A stretch of DNA of 20,877 nucleotides, from NCBI GenBank assembly GCA_945787435.1, contig CALZHX010000024.1, positions 1-20,877 on the forward strand. The letters are read 5' to 3'. Below the pieces are notes generated by a model. That model was not told the origin of the DNA, did no database searches, and saw nothing but the letters and a program-made list of their open reading frames with translations. This DNA comes from an uncultured Woeseiaceae bacterium (GTDB lineage: Bacteria > Pseudomonadota > Gammaproteobacteria > Steroidobacterales > Woeseiaceae). Shown in pieces: positions 14,777 to 20,877 of the stretch. The translations under genes and the position numbers were made by a program. Each line of letters opens with the position of its first letter. The stretch's first letter is position 1.

Positions 14777-16122
14777 AGCAGGAAGGCAGCGCCCAGTCCG
14801 AGAAACGCCATATAACCGATCACGTCGGTTACCGTAGTGAGTACAACGCCACCGGCAAGTGCCGGATCGATTTGCATGCGCTTCAGAGTCAATGGAATGA
14901 TGAACCCGGCAAACGCAGCGACAAACAGGTTGATGACCATCGCGGCGCCGATGACACCGCCGATACGCCAGTCGCCAAACCAGAGAAACGTGAACGCGGC
15001 GACGATAATCGCCCAGCCGACACCGTTGAGCAGTCCGACCAGAAGTTCCTTGCGCAGGATGCGTCTCGCGTTGGTGCGATCGATCTGGCCCAGCGCGATT
15101 GCGCGCGTAATAATCGTTAACGATTGACTGCCCGCGACGCCCCCCATGCTGGGGACAACAGGCATCAGCACGGCCAGAAGTACGATCTTGTCCACGGTTG
15201 TCTGGAAAATGTCCACGACAGCCGCGGCGAGAAACGCTGTACATAAATTGACGCCCAGCCACAATGCTCGCCGCGTTGCGCTCTTGACGACAGGCGCGAA
15301 CATGTCGTCCTCTTCATCGAGGCCTGCGGCACTCATGAGGGAGTGTTCCGCTTCGTCACGAATAACGTCAACAACATCATCGACCGTAATTCGGCCGACA
15401 ACACGGTAGTCGTCGTCGACAACCGGTGCCGACAACAGATCGCGATGTTCGAACTCCCACACGACTTCGGCCGACGGCGTATGTGCGGGAATTGGCTGGT
15501 TGTCCGTGGACATAACTGCTGAGACCAATGTCTCGTCATCCTGGGTCAACAGGCGTGACAGATACAGTGAACCGACGAAACGGTTGTCACGATCCACGAC
15601 AAAAATCGAGTCGGTGCCATCTGACATCTCGCCACGGGCGCGCAGGTAGCGACAAACGACTTCGAGCGTGACATCGGGGCGCACGGTCACGATGTCGACA
15701 TTCATCAGTCCGCCGGCGCTTTCCTCGTCATAGGCGAGTACCTGGCGCAGGCGTTCTTCATCCTGATCATCGAGAGACCGCAGTACCTGTTGGGTAACTG
15801 TTTCAGGCAGGTCGATCAACAGGTCGGCAAGATCGTCGAGCTCCATGCCGTCCACGGCGGCGATGAGTTGCTCGGTTTTCATGCCCTTGATCAGTCCATC
15901 GCGGACCTCATCCGAAACTTCGACGAGGACATCACCCTCATCGTCGGAATCAACCATTTCCCAGAGGACAGCGCGTTCGCGCAAAGGCATGGATTCAAGC
16001 AGGTGCGCGATTTCCGAGGGATGCAGGCTGTGCACCATGAGGCGAGCAGCGCGCATACCACCGCTGTCGAGCTGTTCGCGTAACCGTTGCAGACTGGACT
16101 GTGTGTGCTCTCGTGCTTCCAT
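14773..16122 (-). CDS. mgtE: Mg2+ channel/transporter MgtE
   Basis: MgtE is a homodimeric, Mg2+-gated inner-membrane channel. The 449 residues carry the expected order: an N-terminal acidic helical domain (about 1-130), two CBS domains (about 135-200 and 205-262, with DSIFVVDRDN and SAPVVDDDYRVVG), a connecting helix, and five membrane segments from about 285 to the end. The pore signature PVVPSMGGVAGSQS (321-334) and the pore aspartate in TTVTDVIGY (D433) are conserved. High intracellular Mg2+ binding to the acidic and CBS domains closes the channel in studied homologues. It is the last gene of the lpt-rpoN-pts run, 46 bp after rapZ. In Xanthomonas-type genomes mgtE follows ptsI, which is absent here. 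Confidence 0.96.
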   Translation of the reverse strand: MEAREHTQSSLQRLREQLDSGGMRAARLMVHSLHPSEIAHLLESMPLRERAVLWEMVDSDDEGDVLVEVSDEVRDGLIKGMKTEQLIAAVDGMELDDLADLLIDLPETVTQQVLRSLDDQDEERLRQVLAYDEESAGGLMNVDIVTVRPDVTLEVVCRYLRARGEMSDGTDSIFVVDRDNRFVGSLYLSRLLTQDDETLVSAVMSTDNQPIPAHTPSAEVVWEFEHRDLLSAPVVDDDYRVVGRITVDDVVDVIRDEAEHSLMSAAGLDEEDDMFAPVVKSATRRALWLGVNLCTAFLAAAVVDIFQTTVDKIVLLAVLMPVVPSMGGVAGSQSLTIITRAIALGQIDRTNARRILRKELLVGLLNGVGWAIIVAAFTFLWFGDWRIGGVIGAAMVINLFVAAFAGFIIPLTLKRMQIDPALAGGVVLTTVTDVIGYMAFLGLGAAFLL

Positions 16123-16168
16123 TCGCGCCGCCCTGGAATCTAGGCGGGAGTTTAACCGGGATGGCGCC

Positions 16169-17047
16169 CTACGTCTTGCTCAGGGGGTGACTACCAAGCT
16201 CATTGTGGCGCGTCAGGACCGGGTCATGCATGTCACGCAACGCTGCGGCGAGTTTTTCGGTCATGTAAACAGAGCGGTGCTGGCCGCCAGTGCAGCCGAT
16301 TGCAACGGTGAGATAGCCTCTGTGCACGTCGTCGTATTCGGGGATCCAGCGCCTCAGGAACCCGAGAATGTCCTCGAACATCCTGACAAAGGCGTCTTGC
16401 GCGTCGAGGAAATCGGACACTTCCTTGTCGCGGCCGGTCAAGCCGCGAAGCTCGACGGTCCAGTAAGGATTCGGCAGGCAACGCATATCGAAGACGAAAT
16501 CAGCATCTGCCGGTATGCCATTCTTGAAGCCAAACGACTCGATCAGCACAGAAAGCGACTGCGAGCTGCGTCTGTCGACGCGTTCACGAATCGTATCGGC
16601 CAATTCGTAAACGCTGGTGCGTGAGGTATCGATGATCAGGTCGGCTGCGTTAACGATGACGGACATGAGCTCACGCTCTTTATCAATCGCAGCGCGCAGC
16701 GCAGTGCCATGTTCGGCAAGCGGGTGCCTGCGGCGCGACTCGCTGTAACGTTGCAATAGTACGTCATCGCTCGATTGCAGAAACAGCAGTTCGGTCTGGA
16801 TTTTTTGCTGCTTCAGCTCCTTGAGAAGCCGCGGCAACGATTCGAGATCTTCCTGGCGATTGCGCGCATCGACTCCCAGTGCAAGCATTTGCACGGATTC
16901 ATCGCCGTCCGACGTGACTTCTTTGATAACCGACTTGAGCAGTGCCGCCGGCATGTTGTCAACGCAATAGTAACCAAGGTCTTCGAGAATATGCAGCGCG
17001 ACAGATTTGCCAGAGCCGGAAAGTCCGCTGACGATGATCAGGCGCAT
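16169..17047 (-). CDS. rapZ: RNase adapter / nucleotide-binding protein RapZ
   Basis: RapZ (YhbJ/YvcJ family) binds nucleotides and, in E. coli, brings the sRNA GlmZ to RNase E to control glucosamine-6-phosphate synthase. The 292 residues include Walker A GLSGSGKS (8-15), the VDNMP segment (34-38), the RRRHPL stretch, ESFGFKNGIP (169-178), DMRCLPNPYW (187-196), and the C-terminal GCTGGQHRSVY. The family C-terminal domain is complete, but the tail reads HNELGSHPLSKT. It lacks the KRK cluster that E. coli needs for sRNA binding (as I recall it). The start overlaps the end of ptsN by 10 bp, so translation is probably coupled. HprK, commonly between ptsN and rapZ in Xanthomonas-type clusters, is missing. 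Confidence 0.95.
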   Translation of the reverse strand: MRLIIVSGLSGSGKSVALHILEDLGYYCVDNMPAALLKSVIKEVTSDGDESVQMLALGVDARNRQEDLESLPRLLKELKQQKIQTELLFLQSSDDVLLQRYSESRRRHPLAEHGTALRAAIDKERELMSVIVNAADLIIDTSRTSVYELADTIRERVDRRSSQSLSVLIESFGFKNGIPADADFVFDMRCLPNPYWTVELRGLTGRDKEVSDFLDAQDAFVRMFEDILGFLRRWIPEYDDVHRGYLTVAIGCTGGQHRSVYMTEKLAAALRDMHDPVLTRHNELGSHPLSKT

Positions 17048-17484
17048 AGGGTCTCGTACAGATCGCTGCTCGATGTCGCCGCCCTGAGGCGAACACGCAG
17101 CTCACGATCGCCCAGCAATTCAGCAATACCGCAGATATTGGCATGGTCCTGCTCGGCGACTTCGGCGGGCACCATGAGGCCGAAGATAAGGTCGACCGCT
17201 TCGCCGTCCGGAGCGTCAAACTCGACCGGTTCGCTGAGTTTGATGAGTGCGCCGACGCTGGCGTCCAGGCCATCGACTCTGCAATGCGGAAAGGCCACGC
17301 CCTGATCGAGGCTTGTGCAGCCAAGTCGCTCGCGTTCGATCAACCCTTCAAACGTATATTCGCTCGCGATATCCGGGTGAGAACGAACAAGCAGTTCGCT
17401 CAGAATTTCGAGACAGTGCTTCTTGCTACGCGCGTGAGCATTGCAAAGGACTCTGTCGGGCTTAATGATTTCTTCGAGCAGCAT
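17038..17484 (-). CDS. ptsN: PTS IIA-like nitrogen regulatory protein
   Basis: EIIA-Ntr is the terminal phosphate acceptor of the nitrogen-related phosphotransferase chain (PtsP, NPr, PtsN). In other bacteria it regulates K+ uptake, nitrogen and carbon responses and stress. The 148 residues have the fold-typical order, with the phosphorylatable histidine H67 in DQGVAFPHCRVDG. The usual GIAIPHGR has become GVAFPHCR, but the histidine is kept. It sits between hpf and rapZ, its classical place beside rpoN. No phosphoryl donor (HPr/NPr or EI) is encoded nearby. It overlaps rapZ by 10 bp. Confidence 0.95.
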   Translation of the reverse strand: MLLEEIIKPDRVLCNAHARSKKHCLEILSELLVRSHPDIASEYTFEGLIERERLGCTSLDQGVAFPHCRVDGLDASVGALIKLSEPVEFDAPDGEAVDLIFGLMVPAEVAEQDHANICGIAELLGDRELRVRLRAATSSSDLYETLCA

Positions 17485-17509
17485 CAGGATGAGCTTTGGT
17501 GAGGTGAAG

Positions 17510-17539
17510 GGCCCGTACGATCGCTCAACAATACGGGCC
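17510..17539. repeat. Stem-loop between hpf and ptsN
   Basis: GGCCCGTA (17510-17517) is perfectly complementary to TACGGGCC (17532-17539), with a 14-base loop. It fills much of the 65-bp hpf-ptsN gap. There is no T-run after it on the transcribed strand, so it may be a processing or mRNA-stability element rather than a full terminator. Confidence 0.5.
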
Positions 17540-17549
17540 AGGTACGGGG

Positions 17550-17867
17550 TCAGTATTTGATTTTACGTGCTTCTTTGGCGCGATGATCGCCGAGTTTCTC
17601 TTTGTATTTTCTAACCCGGCGTTCAAGTTTATCTACAAGGCCGTCAATAGCGGCGTACATATCTTCTTCGGTGTTATCAGCATAAATCGTACCACCGTTT
17701 ACATTTACTCGGGCTTCCGCCTTGTGGCGCAGTTTCTCGACCGTAAGGACACAGCTCACGTCAGACACGAGGTCAAAGTGGCGTTCAATTTTCTCGATCT
17801 TTGTTTCAACGTATCCTCGGAGGGCATCGGTAACTTCGATGTGATGGCCTGTAACATTCAATTGCAT
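17550..17867 (-). CDS. hpf: Ribosome hibernation promoting factor, short form
   Basis: HPF/YfiA-family protein that binds the 30S decoding centre and promotes inactive 100S (or protected 70S) ribosomes in slow growth. From the chosen ATG it has 105 residues, the short-form length. The beta-alpha-beta-beta-beta-alpha fold is recognisable from MQLNVTGHHIEVTDALRGYV, with the family segment YADNTEEDMYAAIDGLVDKLERRVRKYKEK and basic C-terminal residues. The N-terminal extension to 17882 is rejected because a GGGAG site lies six bases before the ATG at 17867. It sits in its classical spot directly after rpoN, so it may share transcripts with rpoN and ptsN. Confidence 0.95.
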   Translation of the reverse strand: MQLNVTGHHIEVTDALRGYVETKIEKIERHFDLVSDVSCVLTVEKLRHKAEARVNVNGGTIYADNTEEDMYAAIDGLVDKLERRVRKYKEKLGDHRAKEARKIKY

Positions 17868-17883
17868 AGTGTTCTCCCACACT
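17868..17883 (-). promoter_or_regulatory. hpf ribosome binding site inside a small hairpin
   Basis: On the minus strand the GGGAG site is flanked by AGTGT and ACACT, a 5-bp perfect stem with the ribosome site in its 6-base loop, ending directly before the ATG. This decides the start and could modulate translation, but the stem is short. Confidence 0.45.
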
Positions 17884-17949
17884 TTTTGTCACGGATTCAG
17901 ATTACAAGTAGCTCGGTTCTCCTTCTGTACGGGTTTTACGCATTGTCCG

Positions 17950-19341
17950 TCACGCCGAGCGTTGTCTGCGCTCACTCGACGACGGGATATTCATTGCTTC
18001 ACGGTACTTCGCCACGGTCCGCCTGGCAACTGTAATGCCTTCCTCAGCCAGGATATTGGCGATCTTGCTATCGCTGAGCGGTTTGCCCGGATTCTCAGCA
18101 CCAATGAGCTTGCGAATCTTGGCTCGAACAGACGTTGACGACTGATCCTCGCCATCCACAGATGACAGGTGCGATGAGAAAAAATACTTGAATTCGAAAA
18201 CACCGCGCGGCGTGTGCATATATTTGTTAGTCGTCACGCGAGAGATCGTCGATTCGTGCATTCCGATTTCTTCTGCGACGTCGCGCAACACCATCGGTTT
18301 CATGGCCTCGTCACCATGCTCAAGAAATGCGGTCTGACGGGTGACAATACAAGTGGCTACCTTCATCAGTGTTTCGTTGCGAATTTCGAGGCTGCGAATC
18401 AGCCAGCGGGCTTCCTGCAACTGTGAGCGCAGAACTGCGTGGTCGCCGCTGCCGCGCAGCAGTCGAGCATATTGTTGATTGACTGATAGTCGCGGAATGC
18501 CCGTTGCACTGATCTCGACCTGCCAGTGGTCGTCAATCTTGCGCACGAACACATCCGGGATGACGTACTCGGCAGCAGCCGGGCTGACAGCAAGACCAGG
18601 TTTCGGATTGCAGCTCTTGATCAGTGCCAGTGCGTCGTGCAGATCCTCTTCGGTCGTGCGCAGATCCCTGCGCATTTCGCCGAAACTCTGGCTCGCAATC
18701 AGGTCGAGGTGGTTTTGCGCCAATTCGGCGGCCAGTTCGAGGCCGGGTGTCGTCGTGTCCAATTGCCCGAGTTGCAGGATGATGCACTCAGAGAGCGAGC
18801 GAGCGCCTATGCCGACCGGGTCGAGACGCTGCACGAGTGTTAGCGACTCAATGACCTCGTCAAGCGTAAATCCCGGCGCCGAATCCAGTCCGCCCAGGAT
18901 TTCCTCAAGTTCTCCTTCGAGATAGCCGTCGTCATTGATCGAGTCGACGATGGCCTCGCCGATTACGGCCTGGCGCGGCGTGAAATGCTCCATTTCGAGT
19001 TGCCACAACAGATGCTCCCGCAAGGTCTTGCCCGACTCGTCAGCAAAATCATTAATGGGTCGCCCCTCGCCATTCCAGCCGCCGTCCTGAATGCGATCCG
19101 CCGATTGTTGCTGCCAGCTGTCTTCAGCCTGGATGGTCTCGACCTCAGCTGTCGTTTCCGCGCTCGTTTGCGGGACGTCAGGCAAGTCCTCCATTTCCAG
19201 CATTATGTTTTCTTCGAGGGCGTCCTGAATCTGCGCGCTCAGGTCCAGCACAGGCAGCTGCAACAGGCGAATTGCCTGCTGTAACTGCGGCGTCATCGTA
19301 AGAGACTGACCGAGTTTGAGCTGCAATGTTGGCTTAAGCAT
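17950..19341 (-). CDS. rpoN: RNA polymerase sigma-54 factor RpoN
   Basis: Sigma-54 directs RNA polymerase to -24/-12 promoters that need AAA+ activators. The 463 residues show the Gln/Leu-rich activator-interacting region I at the N-terminus (MLKPTLQLKLGQSLTMTPQL and on), a short acidic region II (about 48-110), the core-binding domain, the helix-turn-helix region with HESTISRVTTNKYMHTPRG, and the diagnostic RpoN box ARRTVAKYRE (439-448) near the end. A short Ser/Arg-rich tail follows. It is flanked by lptB upstream (57 bp) and hpf downstream (82 bp), the classical context. No strong Shine-Dalgarno sequence is seen before the ATG. Confidence 0.97.
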   Translation of the reverse strand: MLKPTLQLKLGQSLTMTPQLQQAIRLLQLPVLDLSAQIQDALEENIMLEMEDLPDVPQTSAETTAEVETIQAEDSWQQQSADRIQDGGWNGEGRPINDFADESGKTLREHLLWQLEMEHFTPRQAVIGEAIVDSINDDGYLEGELEEILGGLDSAPGFTLDEVIESLTLVQRLDPVGIGARSLSECIILQLGQLDTTTPGLELAAELAQNHLDLIASQSFGEMRRDLRTTEEDLHDALALIKSCNPKPGLAVSPAAAEYVIPDVFVRKIDDHWQVEISATGIPRLSVNQQYARLLRGSGDHAVLRSQLQEARWLIRSLEIRNETLMKVATCIVTRQTAFLEHGDEAMKPMVLRDVAEEIGMHESTISRVTTNKYMHTPRGVFEFKYFFSSHLSSVDGEDQSSTSVRAKIRKLIGAENPGKPLSDSKIANILAEEGITVARRTVAKYREAMNIPSSSERRQRSA

Positions 19342-19398
19342 CTGTTAGATTTGCGTCGGTAATACGCGCTTGCCCGTTAACGATGTGCCCAGTTTGCC

Positions 19399-20124
19399 TC
19401 AGAGTTTGAACTCCTGTCCGAGATATACCTCTCGAACATGGTGATTCTCAAGAATCTCTTCAGGCGAGCCCGAAGCGATCAAACTGCCATCACTGAGTAT
19501 ATAGGCTCTGCCGCAAATTCCGAGGGTTTCGCGGACATTGTGATCGGTGATGAGTACGCCGATTCCGCGTTCGCACAAGTGTTTGATAATTCGTTGAATA
19601 TCTAGAACAGAGATCGGGTCGACCCCGGCAAATGGCTCGTCCAGCAGAACGAAAAGCGGACTTGCAGCCAGCGCCCGTGCAATTTCGACCCGGCGCCGTT
19701 CACCGCCAGACAGGCTGATGCCGAGACTCGTGCGCACGTGCCCAACATGCAGTTCGTCGAGCAGTGTTTCGAGTTCTTCCTCGCGCCCCGCCTGATCCAG
19801 GTCCCCGCGGTTTTCGAGAATAGCAAGGATATTTTGTTCAACCGTCAGCTTGCGAAAAATTGACGCCTCCTGCGGGAGGTAGCCGAGTCCGAGCTTCGCT
19901 CGTCGGTGCATGGGTTGCGCGGTGAGATCCTGCCCATCCAGCAGAATCGTGCCGCCATCGGCCGAAATCAGGCCGACGATCATGTAGAACGCGGTTGTCT
20001 TGCCAGCGCCATTGGGGCCGAGCAATCCGACCACTTCTCCGCTCTTGATTTCGAGCGACAGGTTTTTGACGACTTTGCGAAGTTTGAAACTCTTGGAGAT
20101 ATCCTGGGCACTGAGAATGCTCAT
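19399..20124 (-). CDS. lptB: LPS export ABC transporter ATP-binding protein LptB
   Basis: LptB is the cytosolic ATPase of the LptB2FGC complex that extracts lipopolysaccharide from the inner membrane and pushes it along the LptA bridge. The 241 residues contain Walker A GPNGAGKT (36-43), the Q-loop Q85 in YLPQEAS, the signature LSGGERRR (138-145), Walker B FVLLDEP (158-164) with catalytic E163, D-loop AGVDP, and the switch histidine H195 in ITDHN. All ATPase elements are intact. Its ATG overlaps the lptA stop in an ATGA, so the two are translationally coupled. LptF and LptG are not in the window. Confidence 0.97.
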   Translation of the reverse strand: MSILSAQDISKSFKLRKVVKNLSLEIKSGEVVGLLGPNGAGKTTAFYMIVGLISADGGTILLDGQDLTAQPMHRRAKLGLGYLPQEASIFRKLTVEQNILAILENRGDLDQAGREEELETLLDELHVGHVRTSLGISLSGGERRRVEIARALAASPLFVLLDEPFAGVDPISVLDIQRIIKHLCERGIGVLITDHNVRETLGICGRAYILSDGSLIASGSPEEILENHHVREVYLGQEFKL

Positions 20125-20753
20125 GGAGTATCTTCCCCGGTTGCCTCGGGCGTCGGAACAGTTTCGGGTATCACCGTGATCTTGACCTTTTCGTCGCCAT
20201 CGGCCGAAGACTGCGCATTGATGCGCTGTTCGATAATGTTGTACATCAGGAAGCTCGACGAAATCCGGTTACCACCCTCGGTGATAACGGCATCGCCCGA
20301 GAACTCCACAATGCCGGCTTTGAGGTCGTACTTGAGCTTGCCAGCCTGCGCGTAAGTTGTCTCCTCGCTGCCGGGCCGTAGCAGCTCGAACGTTGCTGGC
20401 GACCCTTCCAGGATCGCGAGTTGCAACTGCGTATCCGCAAACCTCAGTTCGGCTGATTCGCTCTCGATATGACCAGCGTCGACATCGATCACAACATTGC
20501 CGGTGAAATGCCAGACGCTGTCCTCGAAGTCGATCTTGCTGGCGCGACCCTCGTCCGCTTCAATATTGGTCGTGCCCTGCGACAGGCGCAGGCCCTGAAA
20601 CATCATCATGGAGCTCTTGCCGTCGTAGTCGGTGGAGTCAGCGGCCAGGGTGATGGGCAGCCGCAGATCGCTGGTCTGCGAGGTGGCAAAGCCGGGCAGC
20701 AGCAGGAGCAGAAGCAGAGGGCGAGTGTTCATTGATTTAATCGCATCAATCAC
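20121..20753 (-). CDS. lptA: LPS transport periplasmic protein LptA
   Basis: LptA forms the beta-jellyroll bridge that carries LPS across the periplasm between LptC and LptD. The 210-residue reading has a signal peptide (NTRPLLLLLLLPGFATSQ, cleavage near SQ) followed by an OstA-like domain starting near LPITLAADSTDYDGKS and repeating strand motifs (FQGLRLSQGTTNIEAD, FTGNVVIDVDAGHIES, EFSGDAVITEGGNRIS). The C-terminus is a Pro/Thr/Glu-rich tail. Start: a GTG at 20753 overlaps the lptC stop as GTGA, mirroring the ATGA at the lptA-lptB junction. An ATG at 20732 would give a shorter signal peptide and is a real alternative. Neither has a clear Shine-Dalgarno sequence. Confidence 0.9.
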   Translation of the reverse strand: MIDAIKSMNTRPLLLLLLLPGFATSQTSDLRLPITLAADSTDYDGKSSMMMFQGLRLSQGTTNIEADEGRASKIDFEDSVWHFTGNVVIDVDAGHIESESAELRFADTQLQLAILEGSPATFELLRPGSEETTYAQAGKLKYDLKAGIVEFSGDAVITEGGNRISSSFLMYNIIEQRINAQSSADGDEKVKITVIPETVPTPEATGEDTP

Positions 20754-20877
20754 GGCGCAAATTTGCCGCGCACATTCGATGTCAGTTTCAGTTGATTGTC
20801 TTTCAGAGTTGCTAGCATGCCGGTCGCCGTCAGACTGAGCGGGCCGATACTAATATGTACGCGTTCGTAGGTCTAGG
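20750..20877 (-). CDS. lptC: LptC C-terminal end (partial; in-frame TAG near right edge)
   Basis: The frame ending at the TGA 20750-20752 reads TYERVHISIGPLSLTATGM, then a segment ending KLTSNVRGKFAP. This is like the last strands of LptC, the bitopic inner-membrane protein that passes LPS from LptB2FG to LptA. The typical ending (L.S.VRG.y.P) and position directly before lptA support this. Only 40 codons are visible: a TAG in the same frame lies at 20873-20875, two bases from the edge. Either the gene is interrupted there (nonsense change or nearby frameshift) or the sequence has an error. The end overlaps the lptA GTG start. Confidence 0.7.

Noticed and set aside
15845..16624. A 259-codon plus-strand open frame across mgtE and rapZ
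   Set aside because: It overlaps two well-supported genes in antisense and crosses their boundary; no family features.
17583..18035. A 150-codon plus-strand frame across hpf and the rpoN end
   Set aside because: Antisense to two conserved genes; composition is a shadow of their codons.

Overview
The window looks like chromosomal DNA from a free-living gammaproteobacterium with moderately high GC. The best clue is gene order. The minus-strand run lptC-lptA-lptB-rpoN-hpf-ptsN-rapZ-mgtE resembles the cluster known from Xanthomonadales-like lineages, and tkt-gap-pgk-pyk is a common proteobacterial central-carbon order. I would place it near Xanthomonadales/Steroidobacterales/Woeseiales-type gammaproteobacteria, but this is inference from synteny only. 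I saw no rRNA, tRNA, CRISPR array, integrase or recognisable IS transposase.

Left part (1-8522): metK (SAM synthetase, cut by the left edge) is divergent from a tight tkt-gap-pgk operon (transketolase, GAPDH, phosphoglycerate kinase). A 321-bp intergenic region follows, built of nested inverted repeats, and then an opposite-strand gene for a Tat-exported PhoX/DUF839-family protein. These two items sit between pgk and pyk, which are neighbours in many relatives. Pyruvate kinase carries the residue signature of the K+-independent class.

Middle part (8526-14776): three bases after pyk begins a membrane-anchored penicillin-acylase-family Ntn hydrolase. It is followed closely by a MoxR-type AAA+ ATPase and a VWA (CoxE-like) protein, so four genes are probably co-transcribed. 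A peroxiredoxin of the PrxQ/BCP type with a signal peptide lies on the other strand, convergent with the VWA gene and divergent from a patatin-like phospholipase.

Right part (14773-20877, all minus strand): read in the direction of transcription, lptC (3' end only), lptA, lptB, rpoN, hpf, ptsN, rapZ, mgtE. These cover LPS transport to the outer membrane, sigma-54, ribosome hibernation, the nitrogen-PTS EIIA protein, an RNase adapter/nucleotide-binding protein and a Mg2+ channel. The genes hprK, EIIA-Man, ptsH and ptsI, which I recall lying around rapZ and before mgtE in Xanthomonas-type clusters, are absent, leaving only 46 bp between rapZ and mgtE.

Most of the window is housekeeping. The points most worth a second look are the stripped-down PTS cluster, an in-frame TAG in the lptC tail at the right edge, the acylase-MoxR-VWA operon, and the palindromic element between pgk and the PhoX-like gene. 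I found no clear evidence of a wholly new system.
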